This document shows positions 40,387-50,177 of a stretch of DNA of 64,000 nt, piece after piece; position 1 is the stretch's first letter; each line of letters opens with the position of its first letter. The DNA is from Paenibacillus alba (GTDB lineage: Bacteria; Bacillota; Bacilli; Paenibacillales; NBRC-103111): contig NZ_JABMKZ010000004.1 in the NCBI RefSeq assembly GCF_013204855.1, positions 1 through 64,000 of the forward strand. Reading direction: 5' to 3'. The notes under the pieces were generated by a model. The model saw only the letters and a program-made list of their open reading frames with translations. It was not told where the DNA came from and searched no databases. The position numbers were made by a program, and so were the translations under genes.

Positions 40387-43089
40387 ATGAATGAGATCGA
40401 GACACTCCAAGGTGACCATGATCTTAGACTGCCTGCTTGGGGACCTTATACCAAACAATACATGGGTATCTCCCATATCAGCGATCAAGCGCAAGGCTTG
40501 CGTTTTGATCTTAGTTTAATGCCTGGTTTCTATAGGAGAAAAATGGATGTTCCCAGCGTGCTATGGGAATCTGGCTATCATCCATGGGAGGCAACGGCGG
40601 ATTACAGCTTCTTCTCCCACCGCCATGAGCTTGAATGGAAAGATCGCGTCTATACCGACATTTCCTTCAGCCGTATAGCCGATCAGTGCCGTCTGATTCG
40701 AGTATCCTTCGTGAACCAATCCGAGCAGCCGCAAAACTTGGTACTGCACTGGATGGCTTCGCTTCAGCCGCCTCGCCTTCTCGGGCACGGCGACGTACAG
40801 GTATGTGCAGATGCACAGCTGCCCGAGGGCGCTGTGTGGGTTGATGCGCTAGATTATAGCGAATTGAATTTCGCACGCCCACGACCGTCAGACGGCTTGG
40901 TCTATGACGGTTTTCTTAGGGGTGAAATTCGAGGCCAGCATTTTACGGGAGGGTCCGCAATAGGAGGCAACTTCGGTGCCGATCAAGGGGACTTGCTGCG
41001 TTATGAGATAAACCTCGCAGAGCCTTTAATTAACGGCGTGTTTGTACTGCGCTACCAAACGGAGAAAAACGGGGAGCTTGAGCTTCAAATTGGACATCAG
41101 ACATACCGATTTGATATAGAGGCTTCCAACTTCCTCAGGGTTGCCCATCTACCGATCGGGATGCTTGCAGCAGGAGACTTCACGCTCTCCTTATCTGCTT
41201 GCGGCTCCGCCCCCTTGGTGCTGGACGGCTTTACCCTACTCGAGCACAACGCTACCCAGGAGGTTGTCTTTGTCGACCGGCCCTGGCACATCGAGCCTGA
41301 ATTACTGGAAGGGCCTGTTCCTGGCAGCCTGATCCTCCGATATAAAGATTGCCCGTATCATTACGGCCTTTTGTGGAGCTACCCCCATGTCGAGATACGA
41401 CAATACAAAAACGACGAACTGGATCGGTATGCCCGTCATACGGTGCATAATCACGTTGATGCGGTCTTGCAGGGTAATGGAAAGGGTCACTTTACGAATG
41501 TGTTCATGCGTCCCATTTATGTCGTACCCGCTTCATCGAAGATCCTTCATGGCATGGTCTGTTCTGGGACGTACGAAGAAGTGCTTGCCTCCTTAACAGC
41601 GGTTTCGCTAGACTACGACCAATGCGAAGCCATTTATAAAGCTGAACGTGCGAAGTTAATTCCGCCTCCCTCCTATGCTGCCGGTGACACCTATGCGTTT
41701 AGCCAGCAGCTTATGCGGGCTACGCTGCTAACCAATACTGTCTTCCCTGTCTACACCAAACGCAGGTATATTCGCCACAGTACGCCAGGGCGCTGGTGGG
41801 ATTCCCTATATACATGGGATTCAGGGTTTATCGCACTCGGGTTCTCCGATTTGGATACAGGGCGCTCCATAGATTGCTTGAACGCGTATATGACAGAACC
41901 TGGTGACCGCCAGGCTGCCTTCATTCATCATGGCAGCCCTGTGCCCGTGCAGCATTATGTGTTTCTTGAGCTGTGGAACCAAGGGCAGTCTCTCGCCTTC
42001 TTGCATCATTTTTATCCGCGATTGCGTCAATATTACTTGTTCCTAGCCGGGAAAATGAGCGGGTCTACTACTGGCCTACTGCGCTCCGGACTGCTTAAGA
42101 CATGGGATTACTTCTATAATTCCGGGGGGTGGGACGACTATCCGCCGCAAACATATGTGCATGCGCAAATGCTGGAAGCAACAGTTGCCCCTATTGTGAC
42201 AACGAGCCAGGCCATTCGTATTGCTAAAATCCTGAAAATGGCTGCCACAATGTCGGACAATTGGCAGGAAGACATAAGCGAATACGAGCAGGATATAGAA
42301 CGATGGAGTCATGCTTTGGAGAAGTATGCGTGGGATGAAGAAGCCGGTTATTATGGTTATGTCGTGCATAGCGAGCAGGGTGAGCCAGAAAGCCTTCTAC
42401 GGCACAGCTCCGGGGCCAATTACAACATGGGGATGGATGGGCTTTACCCGCTAGTAGCCGGCATCTGTACCAAAACGCGTGCGGATCGGCTAGTAGCCGC
42501 GCTATTTGATGATAAACGTTTATGGACGCCAATCGGCCTGTCCACCGTTGACCAAAGCGCGCCTTATTATCGGGCGGATGGCTACTGGAACGGTGCGGTT
42601 TGGATGCCGCATCAATGGTTTTTCTGGAAAACCATGCTCGATTTGGGTTACTCCGATCTTGCCTTCCGCATCGCGGACACCGCTTTAGACTTATGGAAGC
42701 GTGAGACCGAGGCCACCTACAACTGTTATGAGCACTTTATCGTGCAGACAGGTCGAGGCGCAGGATGGCATCATTTCGGCGGTTTGTCGGCTCCGGTCAT
42801 CAATTGGTTTGCTGCTTATTACCAGCTTGGCAAAGTTTCCACTGGTTTTAATGTATGGATGCTGCAGCAGTCCTTTAACGAAAGCTATACGGCGTATCAG
42901 GCGGAATTTAACTATACAAGTAAAGCGGAACAAGCCTTCAGCATCGTGGTCAACATGGCAGAAGGCGTACACTATGAAGTAGAGGGAACAGGGTGTACCG
43001 TGCAGTGGACGATTAACAAGTGTGGTGGTGTAGAAATGTACATTACCGATTGCATGCCGCAGGCCGCTGTGCGGATCCGAGCATGCTAA
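40387..43089 (+). CDS. Glycoside hydrolase of the (alpha/alpha)6 type (GH63/MGH1-like)
   Basis: Nine hundred residues without a signal peptide. The N-terminal 370 residues are beta-rich (SRIADQCRLIRVSFVNQ). The C-terminal catalytic toroid holds RWWDSLYTWDSGFIALGFSD (acidic W-D), GGWDDYPPQTYVHAQ, YRADGYWNGAVWMPHQWFFWKTMLDLGY and EHFIVQTGRGAGWHHFGGLSAP. These motifs are similar to GH63/GH37 and mannosylglycerate-hydrolase-like enzymes. The product and sugar are unknown. AAAGGAGCGATAGACA precedes the ATG. It is monocistronic, with a strong terminator. The divergent AraC gene is its probable activator. Confidence 0.8.
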   Translation: MNEIETLQGDHDLRLPAWGPYTKQYMGISHISDQAQGLRFDLSLMPGFYRRKMDVPSVLWESGYHPWEATADYSFFSHRHELEWKDRVYTDISFSRIADQCRLIRVSFVNQSEQPQNLVLHWMASLQPPRLLGHGDVQVCADAQLPEGAVWVDALDYSELNFARPRPSDGLVYDGFLRGEIRGQHFTGGSAIGGNFGADQGDLLRYEINLAEPLINGVFVLRYQTEKNGELELQIGHQTYRFDIEASNFLRVAHLPIGMLAAGDFTLSLSACGSAPLVLDGFTLLEHNATQEVVFVDRPWHIEPELLEGPVPGSLILRYKDCPYHYGLLWSYPHVEIRQYKNDELDRYARHTVHNHVDAVLQGNGKGHFTNVFMRPIYVVPASSKILHGMVCSGTYEEVLASLTAVSLDYDQCEAIYKAERAKLIPPPSYAAGDTYAFSQQLMRATLLTNTVFPVYTKRRYIRHSTPGRWWDSLYTWDSGFIALGFSDLDTGRSIDCLNAYMTEPGDRQAAFIHHGSPVPVQHYVFLELWNQGQSLAFLHHFYPRLRQYYLFLAGKMSGSTTGLLRSGLLKTWDYFYNSGGWDDYPPQTYVHAQMLEATVAPIVTTSQAIRIAKILKMAATMSDNWQEDISEYEQDIERWSHALEKYAWDEEAGYYGYVVHSEQGEPESLLRHSSGANYNMGMDGLYPLVAGICTKTRADRLVAALFDDKRLWTPIGLSTVDQSAPYYRADGYWNGAVWMPHQWFFWKTMLDLGYSDLAFRIADTALDLWKRETEATYNCYEHFIVQTGRGAGWHHFGGLSAPVINWFAAYYQLGKVSTGFNVWMLQQSFNESYTAYQAEFNYTSKAEQAFSIVVNMAEGVHYEVEGTGCTVQWTINKCGGVEMYITDCMPQAAVRIRAC

Positions 43090-43105
43090 ATGATTTTTAC
43101 GCAAC

Positions 43106-43142
43106 AGAACCCGCCTATCTTTGGCGGGTTCTATTTGTTTTA
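43106..43142. terminator. Bidirectional terminator
   Basis: AGAACCCGCC pairs with GGCGGGTTCT around seven bases; T-rich sequence follows on the plus strand (ATTTGTTTTATTTTTT). It separates convergent genes. Confidence 0.85.
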
Positions 43143-43147
43143 TTTTT

Positions 43148-44950
43148 TCATATCGATGGAATCTTAACAATCACTGTCGTTCCAATACCAAGTTGACTCT
43201 CTATCTCTACCCCGTAACCCTCTCCAAACAGCAACTTTATCCTATTATTAATATTGGAAAGCCCTATATTTTTACCTTCCAAACTGTTTTCCACTCTCTC
43301 CGAATAGGCCATATGCAGTTTCGCTTTCATACGTTCCAGTTCATCTTGACCTATCCCTTTCCCCGTATCCGCTACTTGAAAACAGATATCTCCATTCTCA
43401 TCCATATTGCCGCTTACACAAAGTTGTCCACCTGCGTCCATACTTTCGAGTCCATGATAGACGGAATTTTCCACAATGGGCTGCAATATCATTTTAGGTG
43501 TTTTCATACCTAATAACTTGTCATCAACCTTAACTTCCAAAGAAAACTTGTTCTCATATCGAATGGAAATAATATTGAGATAGGCCTTAATACATTGAAT
43601 TTCTTCGCTGATTAAGACGAGTTCGCTTTTTTCAATACTATATCGAAAAATCTTTGACATACTCGAAGTAATCTGCGCGATTTCCTTACTGCCGTATTCT
43701 AGACCGATACTACTAATGCAATTTAAAGTATTATAAAGGAAATGCGGGTTGATTTGACTTTGCAAGGCAGAAAACTCCGCCTGTTTTTTGCTCAATTCCG
43801 CTTCATATAATCTTGCCTGGGTACTAATAACATGACTCGTCATCTCTTCCATATTGTCAATCATCCTATTAATATCATAAGCCAGAACGCCAACTTCATT
43901 GGTTGAACGTACCTTTACCCGAAAGCTCCTGTCGCGATTACCAATTTTTTTCATATCTGAGACAAGCCCCATCACAGGTCGAGTCAGATTGTTTAAGAAA
44001 AAGTACCCCAGAATCATCATACTTATAATGATACCAATTCCTGCAATAATGCTAATATTCTTAATTGCCTTCATGTCCGTTGTCAGTTCATGCACCGGTA
44101 TCATACTTACGATCCGCCACTCGTCCGCCTGCCTCAAGCCTTTTGCCTGTACGATGACATCTTCCCCATTGATTTTGGTTTTTACCCCATTCGTTAAACT
44201 TTGACTATCTATCGAAAGAATTTCCTTGAATAAATTGCCATGCAATTTTGCATGATTTGACGCAATGACCTCATTTCGGCTGTTAAGGATATACAAAGCT
44301 GAATTAGGCGTCAATTCTGTGTTTTCCACAAGATCTTGTATCTTATCCATATTCACCATTACGGAACAATAGCCTGTCTTTTTAGAAAATTGAACCCCGC
44401 CAATCGCCTCAATAATGGGTGCTATATAAAAGAAATAGTCATTTCCTGTTTTTTCGTCCTTTAATAAGTTTGTAAATGTCCCTTTAGCACCTGTCTGACT
44501 CTCATTTTTAAATGAATTAATAAAATGAATATACTGATTTGAAAACGTAATATCACCGTTGGTCGTCGCTAAACTGGAAACTCTTCTTCCTTGATTATCC
44601 GTAATCACAATGCCATTCAAATAAGAATTAAATAACCTCATATATTCAATGAGATCAATGACATAAGTGCCAATTTCAAACCCCCTCTTATAATCATCAT
44701 CTGCAATGGTAAACTCCTGTACCCATTTATTATCAACAGCTATGTTCGTACTGACTTTAATATCGTTAAAAACAGAATCGATCTTTTGGCGAGTTTGTTC
44801 TATGATCGTATTCCCATAATTTACAGCTCTCTTTTGGGTTAAATTATAAAAGCTATAGTAGGAATAGACTTCCATGATGGTAAATATGAAAACCGAAAAT
44901 AAAAATATCAGTAAGATTTGATGTTTAAGTTTTAGCCTACTAATCTGCAA
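43148..44950 (-). CDS. Sensor histidine kinase (YesM type)
   Basis: A 600-residue kinase with two transmembrane segments (about 12-28 and near 295-315), an extracellular dCache-like sensor, HAMP (NLTRPVMGLVSDMKKIGNRD), phospho-acceptor His in LQSQINPHFLYNTLNCI, the N box in LQPIVENSVYHGLE, DTGKGIGQDE and NIGLSNINNRIKL. It follows the response regulator at 44966 by 15 bases in a GH43-importer locus. The signal should be an oligosaccharide of the GH43 substrate. Confidence 0.92.
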   Translation of the reverse strand: MQISRLKLKHQILLIFLFSVFIFTIMEVYSYYSFYNLTQKRAVNYGNTIIEQTRQKIDSVFNDIKVSTNIAVDNKWVQEFTIADDDYKRGFEIGTYVIDLIEYMRLFNSYLNGIVITDNQGRRVSSLATTNGDITFSNQYIHFINSFKNESQTGAKGTFTNLLKDEKTGNDYFFYIAPIIEAIGGVQFSKKTGYCSVMVNMDKIQDLVENTELTPNSALYILNSRNEVIASNHAKLHGNLFKEILSIDSQSLTNGVKTKINGEDVIVQAKGLRQADEWRIVSMIPVHELTTDMKAIKNISIIAGIGIIISMMILGYFFLNNLTRPVMGLVSDMKKIGNRDRSFRVKVRSTNEVGVLAYDINRMIDNMEEMTSHVISTQARLYEAELSKKQAEFSALQSQINPHFLYNTLNCISSIGLEYGSKEIAQITSSMSKIFRYSIEKSELVLISEEIQCIKAYLNIISIRYENKFSLEVKVDDKLLGMKTPKMILQPIVENSVYHGLESMDAGGQLCVSGNMDENGDICFQVADTGKGIGQDELERMKAKLHMAYSERVENSLEGKNIGLSNINNRIKLLFGEGYGVEIESQLGIGTTVIVKIPSI

Positions 44951-44965
44951 GTCTCCCCACTCCAG

Positions 44966-46402
44966 TCAACTTTTTCTGAATTTCGTAGGCGTTATCCCAC
45001 ATTGTTTCTTAAATACTTTATTGAAATAATAATAGTCAAAATAACCTACTTTGGTTGCTACTTCTTCAATGGACAACTCTGTATTTTTCAATAGCTCACA
45101 AGCTTTTTTAATTCTCAAATCGGTTACATAGCCCGAAAAGGTTTTGCCCAAAACTTTTTTGAACAGTTGGCAGCAGTACACTTGGTTGATCAGAAATTTG
45201 ACAGATAAATCTTTCAGATATAACTCGTCCTGATAATGATTGTCGATGTATTTCACCATCTGGGTAAAATAAGCGTTCTTATCGCTTTCATGCATGGACT
45301 GGCTGTTTAGTTGCTTTAAGTAGTTAAAAATGTCATGTAAAAAGCTGCATAAGGACTCAAAGTTTTCAAATCGCTCTTTCAGTTCAGAGTAATTGAGGAA
45401 ATCAAGCTCCATGTCCTTCAACTCTTCGTAATAGGTGCCAACCAAGCTGCTAACGACTTGATTCCATAAATAAACGACTTCTCCCATACCTAAATGATGA
45501 AAGGAGAAGAAAACCTTCATTTTCTGAATGATGTCATCCATGTCTTCAAACTTTTTCTCTTTCATACTAGAAGCAATGCCATCTATAAACGGATTAACCA
45601 AGCTAAGTTTTGGCTCATATTCAAATATCCCTTTTTCTTCATTCAAAAATGTTTGTGAAGCTGCAAGATCGGATTCCTTGATTAGCTTGGCCATTTGATC
45701 GTAATTCGTAGAAATGGAGCTAATTCCTATTGATTTTATATTCGAGCCGGTGAATATTGCAGCATCCAATTGAATATCCAACTCTGATCTCTTATCACTC
45801 TTGAGAATGTACAGTGTCTTTCTTGAGCCAAATTCAACTTCTAAGGTATGCTCGATATCGCCAAACTTAATGGCTTGACCACCCTTTTTCTCACTATCGG
45901 AATACACGATAACGACACGCAAATACTCGTCCGGTGTACGATCAAAAAATGGCGTCAAACGTTTTAAATCACTTTTATCAGATGCGGTAAGCGCCTCTAA
46001 AATAAGGTTATTTCGAAGACTTCGCTTCTTGGAGAAATGCAAGGCCAGCTTTTCAATTAAGGGATCTGCCAAATCAATATCTAAGGGCTTGAGACAATAA
46101 TCCAGCGCGCCATATCTTATCGCCTCTTGCGCATAAGCAAATTCAGCGAAACCGCTTACAACAACGTAATCAACATCCAATCCCATCTCTTTCGTCATCC
46201 TCATAAGGTCAAGGCCGGAAATCTCAGGCATTCTAATATCTGTAAAGACTAAATCAGGAGATTCCTCGGATATGAACTTAATTGCCTTATGGGCACTTGT
46301 AAATTGACCTATGATTTCGAACCCATATTGCTGCCAGTTAAAGGCATTCCGTATTCCTTTTATCGCCCAAGGTTCATCATCAACAATAATTACACGATAC
46401 AT
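44966..46402 (-). CDS. Response regulator with AraC-type HTH (YesN type)
   Basis: About 478 residues: receiver domain MYRVIIVDDEPWAIKGIRN with the acceptor Asp in DLVFTDIRMPEISGLDL and Lys in CLKPLD; a linker of 270 residues; then the AraC HTH (QDELYLKDLSVKFLINQVYCCQLFKKVL; IEEVATKVGYFDYYYFNKVFKKQ). The ATG at 46402 has GGAGG five bases before it. It is preceded by a strong terminator and probably has its own promoter. Confidence 0.92.
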   Translation of the reverse strand: MYRVIIVDDEPWAIKGIRNAFNWQQYGFEIIGQFTSAHKAIKFISEESPDLVFTDIRMPEISGLDLMRMTKEMGLDVDYVVVSGFAEFAYAQEAIRYGALDYCLKPLDIDLADPLIEKLALHFSKKRSLRNNLILEALTASDKSDLKRLTPFFDRTPDEYLRVVIVYSDSEKKGGQAIKFGDIEHTLEVEFGSRKTLYILKSDKRSELDIQLDAAIFTGSNIKSIGISSISTNYDQMAKLIKESDLAASQTFLNEEKGIFEYEPKLSLVNPFIDGIASSMKEKKFEDMDDIIQKMKVFFSFHHLGMGEVVYLWNQVVSSLVGTYYEELKDMELDFLNYSELKERFENFESLCSFLHDIFNYLKQLNSQSMHESDKNAYFTQMVKYIDNHYQDELYLKDLSVKFLINQVYCCQLFKKVLGKTFSGYVTDLRIKKACELLKNTELSIEEVATKVGYFDYYYFNKVFKKQCGITPTKFRKS

Positions 46403-46471
46403 AAGTACCTCCATGATCGTTGGTCATTGCAAAAATTTTATGTTCCCACGCATATAAACAATATCATCAAA

Positions 46472-46498
46472 GGAAAAAACCTAGGCTGGAGCCTAGGT
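46472..46498 (-). terminator. Terminator of the GH43 gene
   Basis: On the minus strand CCTAGGC pairs with GCCTAGG around TCCA, followed by TTTTTTCC. It lies 20 bases beyond the GH43 stop codon. Confidence 0.85.
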
Positions 46499-46515
46499 GT
46501 AAAGCTTAACTTGCA

Positions 46516-48435
46516 TCAGTTTGGTACTAGTTTAATATAATCAAGCAACAAATGGTAGGCTGAGCTTGAACCATTTTTACCTGCAACATTAAACTTGAAA
46601 GATTTATTGCCTGCCGAGCTGAAGGTTATATTGGCCACATTCAGTTCCGTATAGTTTAATCCAGTTGCATATAGATCCTGAATCGAACCGTGATTTACAT
46701 CGTTTACCGACAGCTGGAACTGCCCCCTGTTGGGTCCCTTTTTCACACCGACCCTTACACTATAGCTGCGTGCCTCAGGCACATTCACCGTGTATGTCAC
46801 ATAGTCATTGGCTCCATTGGCTTCCAGCGTAGTTCCATATCCACCGCTCAGATTAAGGTCTCGCCCGGTTCCATTTCCGAACATGGTGTGTTTGACGCCC
46901 GAAGTTGCGCTAATACTTAAATTTTCTGTTTCATATTGACTGCTTTGTACAGAAATATTATCAAATTTTGCAGCTGAATCATAGGTCCTAACTCCTATAC
47001 TACCCCCAATATAGGTTGAATCCGTCACACTTATCTTAGGTATAGTCATATCATCAACATAAACCTTAATGGATTCATCTTGTGCAACAATTTTAACATG
47101 ATACTGTGCATTAGCCGTTAAGCTCATAGAAGCAGTGGCGAGCGATGTCCAGTTGTTGTTTGCCTTCCCAATCAGCACCCTTTGATTGGGAACATCGAGT
47201 CCAGCATAGTAGCCTTGGTAAGCATCACTACCTGTTCCTGGATTTGATACCCTAAATACCAAACCCGCATTGCCGGTTGAACCTGGTGTCACATCAGCTT
47301 CATAAATCATATTTGAGAAATTGGTGTCCAGAAGAGCCTTGGCACCTGGATTTGATGCTACATGATACTGACCGCCTGATACTGTCCATGTCCCGCCATA
47401 TTTTGTCCACCCTGTATCATTACCGTCATCAAAGTTGTCTTCCACTGCCATTTCGACTGGTATAATCGTATTATCTGCATTAAACTCGAATTTATCAAAT
47501 GCCAGTACGCGTTGTGGACTATTCAGATAACGCTTATGGTAAAAAATGTACCAATCATTGGTTGTAGGTGATTTAACAATACCATTATGACCAGGTCCAT
47601 CTGCTGTTGTAGTATCCGTATGCAGCATAATACCTTTTGGTACAAATGGTCCTGTTACAGAGCTGGAAGTTGCATACATGACCTTATAAGATGAATCTGC
47701 CCATACACCGGCAGCATAAGTCAAATAGTATATCCCGTTCCTCTTGAACACTTTAGGCGCTTCAAAATAATCATTATCGCCCGTTTTAGTGGGAGTAACT
47801 TTTTTATAGACGGTTCCGTCAGACCATGTTCCCAGAGACTTCATGTCAGCGTTAAGCTTTACAACATTACACTCGCCCCAGCTGCCATAATACATATAAG
47901 CCTGGCCGTCATCATCAAAAAATACATCTTGGTCCATTGGACCTGCGCCATTTCTTACAACATTGATAAGTGGTGCGCCAATCGCATCGGTATATGGACC
48001 TTGTGGATTATCAGCAACTGCAACACCTATTCCGCCTAATTGTCCATCGCCATTGATTGCGTTAGCAGCAAAATAGATGTAGTATTTCCCATCGCGATAA
48101 GCCCCGTTTGGTGCCCACAAGGAATCTTTTAACCATGATATATTGGCAGAACTTATGACATTTGAGTATTTTGTCCAGTTGACCATATCTGTTGAAGAAA
48201 AAATGTCCATAGATTTTGCGCCAGTGCCAGACTCACCAACTTGAGTCGCCCGAGTCGGATACACCCAATATGTCCCATTGTAATTCTGTACATCGGGATC
48301 TGCATAATAGCCATCCACAAATTGTGGACCAGAGTGAATCGGAGCCGCATAAGCCAGTCCTGGTAAAGATACAAACAAGCAAATGACAATTGAAATGCAT
48401 AACAATACCAAATTAGATTGTTTGATTTTTCCCAT
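46516..48435 (-). CDS. Secreted GH43-family glycosidase with accessory modules
   Basis: A 639-residue secreted protein: signal peptide about 1-31 (VSLPGLAYA), then a five-bladed GH43 domain (about 35-335). Its motifs are FVDGYYADPDV (general base Asp region), DSLWAPNGAYRDGKYYIYF, GPMDQDVFFDDDGQAYMYYG, DYFEAPKVFKRNGIYYLTYAAGVW (acid Glu) and DGPGHNGIVKSP. A LamG/DUF1080-like beta-sandwich (about 340-505) and a C-terminal beta-sandwich module (about 508-639, ANDYVTYTVNVPEARSYSVRVG) follow. It would remove arabinose or xylose from plant polymers. Last gene of an ABC import operon. The C-terminal module recurs at 63225-64000. Confidence 0.9.
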   Translation of the reverse strand: MGKIKQSNLVLLCISIVICLFVSLPGLAYAAPIHSGPQFVDGYYADPDVQNYNGTYWVYPTRATQVGESGTGAKSMDIFSSTDMVNWTKYSNVISSANISWLKDSLWAPNGAYRDGKYYIYFAANAINGDGQLGGIGVAVADNPQGPYTDAIGAPLINVVRNGAGPMDQDVFFDDDGQAYMYYGSWGECNVVKLNADMKSLGTWSDGTVYKKVTPTKTGDNDYFEAPKVFKRNGIYYLTYAAGVWADSSYKVMYATSSSVTGPFVPKGIMLHTDTTTADGPGHNGIVKSPTTNDWYIFYHKRYLNSPQRVLAFDKFEFNADNTIIPVEMAVEDNFDDGNDTGWTKYGGTWTVSGGQYHVASNPGAKALLDTNFSNMIYEADVTPGSTGNAGLVFRVSNPGTGSDAYQGYYAGLDVPNQRVLIGKANNNWTSLATASMSLTANAQYHVKIVAQDESIKVYVDDMTIPKISVTDSTYIGGSIGVRTYDSAAKFDNISVQSSQYETENLSISATSGVKHTMFGNGTGRDLNLSGGYGTTLEANGANDYVTYTVNVPEARSYSVRVGVKKGPNRGQFQLSVNDVNHGSIQDLYATGLNYTELNVANITFSSAGNKSFKFNVAGKNGSSSAYHLLLDYIKLVPN

Positions 48436-48463
48436 GAGACAACCTCCGTAAATGTTCTTCCAA

Positions 48464-50050
48464 TTACTTCTTATTTGCTTGCATTGCCTTGTAGATTTTC
48501 ACATTTTCATCCGTAACAGCCTGCCCGCCTGCTGCCAGGTATTCTGCAACCAACTTCTCATACAAAGCATCAAATTCTGAAGGCTTACAGACAATCAGTT
48601 TATCCGTCATTAGTTTGTTCATATCCCCAAGTGTTTTGCCAAACTTAATATTGGACTCATTTGGCGTATCAAAGAAGAAACTGGTGTACGTATCCGTCGT
48701 ATTGATTTTGTATGATTTTTCTGCAACATCTTCAAGTCCAGGAGCCGATGCAGCTAAAGCCTTAATATTTTTCTGAGGGTCGCCAAGCTCCACACCATTT
48801 ACAACCAGTGTATAATCAAGATTTAGATAACTCGGTTGCATATTGTCCCCTGTTTGATTAATAACCTGCGGAATCCCATTCACCATCTTGTGGTTAATTC
48901 CTTCTTGACCATATTGGAGGAAAAATAAATTTTTCGGGTCGGACATCCAATTTAAGTATTTAATAGCCAGCTCTGCATTTTTACTAGTCTTCGGAATAAT
49001 GACATTGACGCCATTTTCGTTATAGGCGATTTTCTTATATTTGCCTTCGTAATTTTGAAAAATGTCAATGGGTACATAGTTTGCGGTAGGCACATTTGCT
49101 TTTAATGGCTGACTGATATTTTGTCTTAACGGATAATCCCAGTTTGCACTGAAAAATCCGATTTTTCCGTTTGTTAGATCAGCATCCGCTTGCTTGGCTG
49201 TTTTGTCTAAAGCAAAATCAGGGCTAATTAATTTTTCATTGTAGAGCTTGTTCAGAAACTTCAGCGCATCCTTGTTTCCAGGTCTTAACCAGCTGAACGG
49301 AGCTGTAACAAATTCTTCCTCCGACTGTTTCCCCCAGAAAGATTCACCTAAATTTCCGTAGTTATAATTAAAACCAGTTGCGGCTAATCCCCACGGAATA
49401 ACGCCACTCACGCCTCCCGGATTTTTATCTCGGAATGCAACTAAAGCATTATATAATTCATCCCTCGTAGTAGGAACAGGCATCCCTAATGTATCGAGCC
49501 AATCCTTTCTGATAAACATACCAATCCAGGCCAGTGAAGTTCTTTTAGCGGGAATTGCCATCTGTTTTCCATCAAACAGTCCATAAGAAAGAACGGTCTT
49601 ACCCAAATAATTCGTTAATTCTTTGCCATGCTTAGCCAATAAATCATTCAATTGAACAATACCATTCACTTTAGCGTATCTGGATACGGTTGGGCTGTCA
49701 TAAGTAAATGAGATATCGGGTGCCTCACCTGCTGCCATCAATACATTGAGCTTGTCAATTTCTTGAGATCTAGGTACCGTAATAAATTTCACAATCGCAT
49801 TGTTCTGTTTACCAAAATTATCATTGATATACCTAGTCCACGTATTATTGTTCAGATCTGGCTGTCCCTGTACGCCTCTGTCAAATACTTCAACCGTTAG
49901 TGTAACCGGAGGACCTGAAGGTGTAGCAGCAGTTGAAGCTGCTGGTGATGCTGATTGGCTTACTTTATTACTGTCGCTTCCACATCCTGCCAAAACACTT
50001 ATTAATAGTGTCGAAACCGGTAGTAAAGCCACCATTTTTTTAATTTTCAT
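48464..50050 (-). CDS. Sugar ABC transporter solute-binding lipoprotein
   Basis: About 528 residues. Lipoprotein signal with lipobox LAGC (LLISVLAGCGSDSNK), then the class-1 solute-binding fold, with ITVPRSQEIDKLNVLMAAGEAPDISF near residue 90. Start ATG 50050 has AAGGAGAGG; a longer frame runs to 50113. It receives oligosaccharides released by the GH43 enzyme encoded 28 bases downstream. Confidence 0.9.
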   Translation of the reverse strand: MKIKKMVALLPVSTLLISVLAGCGSDSNKVSQSASPAASTAATPSGPPVTLTVEVFDRGVQGQPDLNNNTWTRYINDNFGKQNNAIVKFITVPRSQEIDKLNVLMAAGEAPDISFTYDSPTVSRYAKVNGIVQLNDLLAKHGKELTNYLGKTVLSYGLFDGKQMAIPAKRTSLAWIGMFIRKDWLDTLGMPVPTTRDELYNALVAFRDKNPGGVSGVIPWGLAATGFNYNYGNLGESFWGKQSEEEFVTAPFSWLRPGNKDALKFLNKLYNEKLISPDFALDKTAKQADADLTNGKIGFFSANWDYPLRQNISQPLKANVPTANYVPIDIFQNYEGKYKKIAYNENGVNVIIPKTSKNAELAIKYLNWMSDPKNLFFLQYGQEGINHKMVNGIPQVINQTGDNMQPSYLNLDYTLVVNGVELGDPQKNIKALAASAPGLEDVAEKSYKINTTDTYTSFFFDTPNESNIKFGKTLGDMNKLMTDKLIVCKPSEFDALYEKLVAEYLAAGGQAVTDENVKIYKAMQANKK

Positions 50051-50177
50051 TTTTATGACCTCTCCTTTATCGTTTTTAACCAGAAATCCGACTTTTCCGC
50101 AGTGCGCATACAATCGAGAACATTCCTATCCATCCTACCTAATTGGTTCAAAAACCACCACCCTTCAATCTGCCCTA

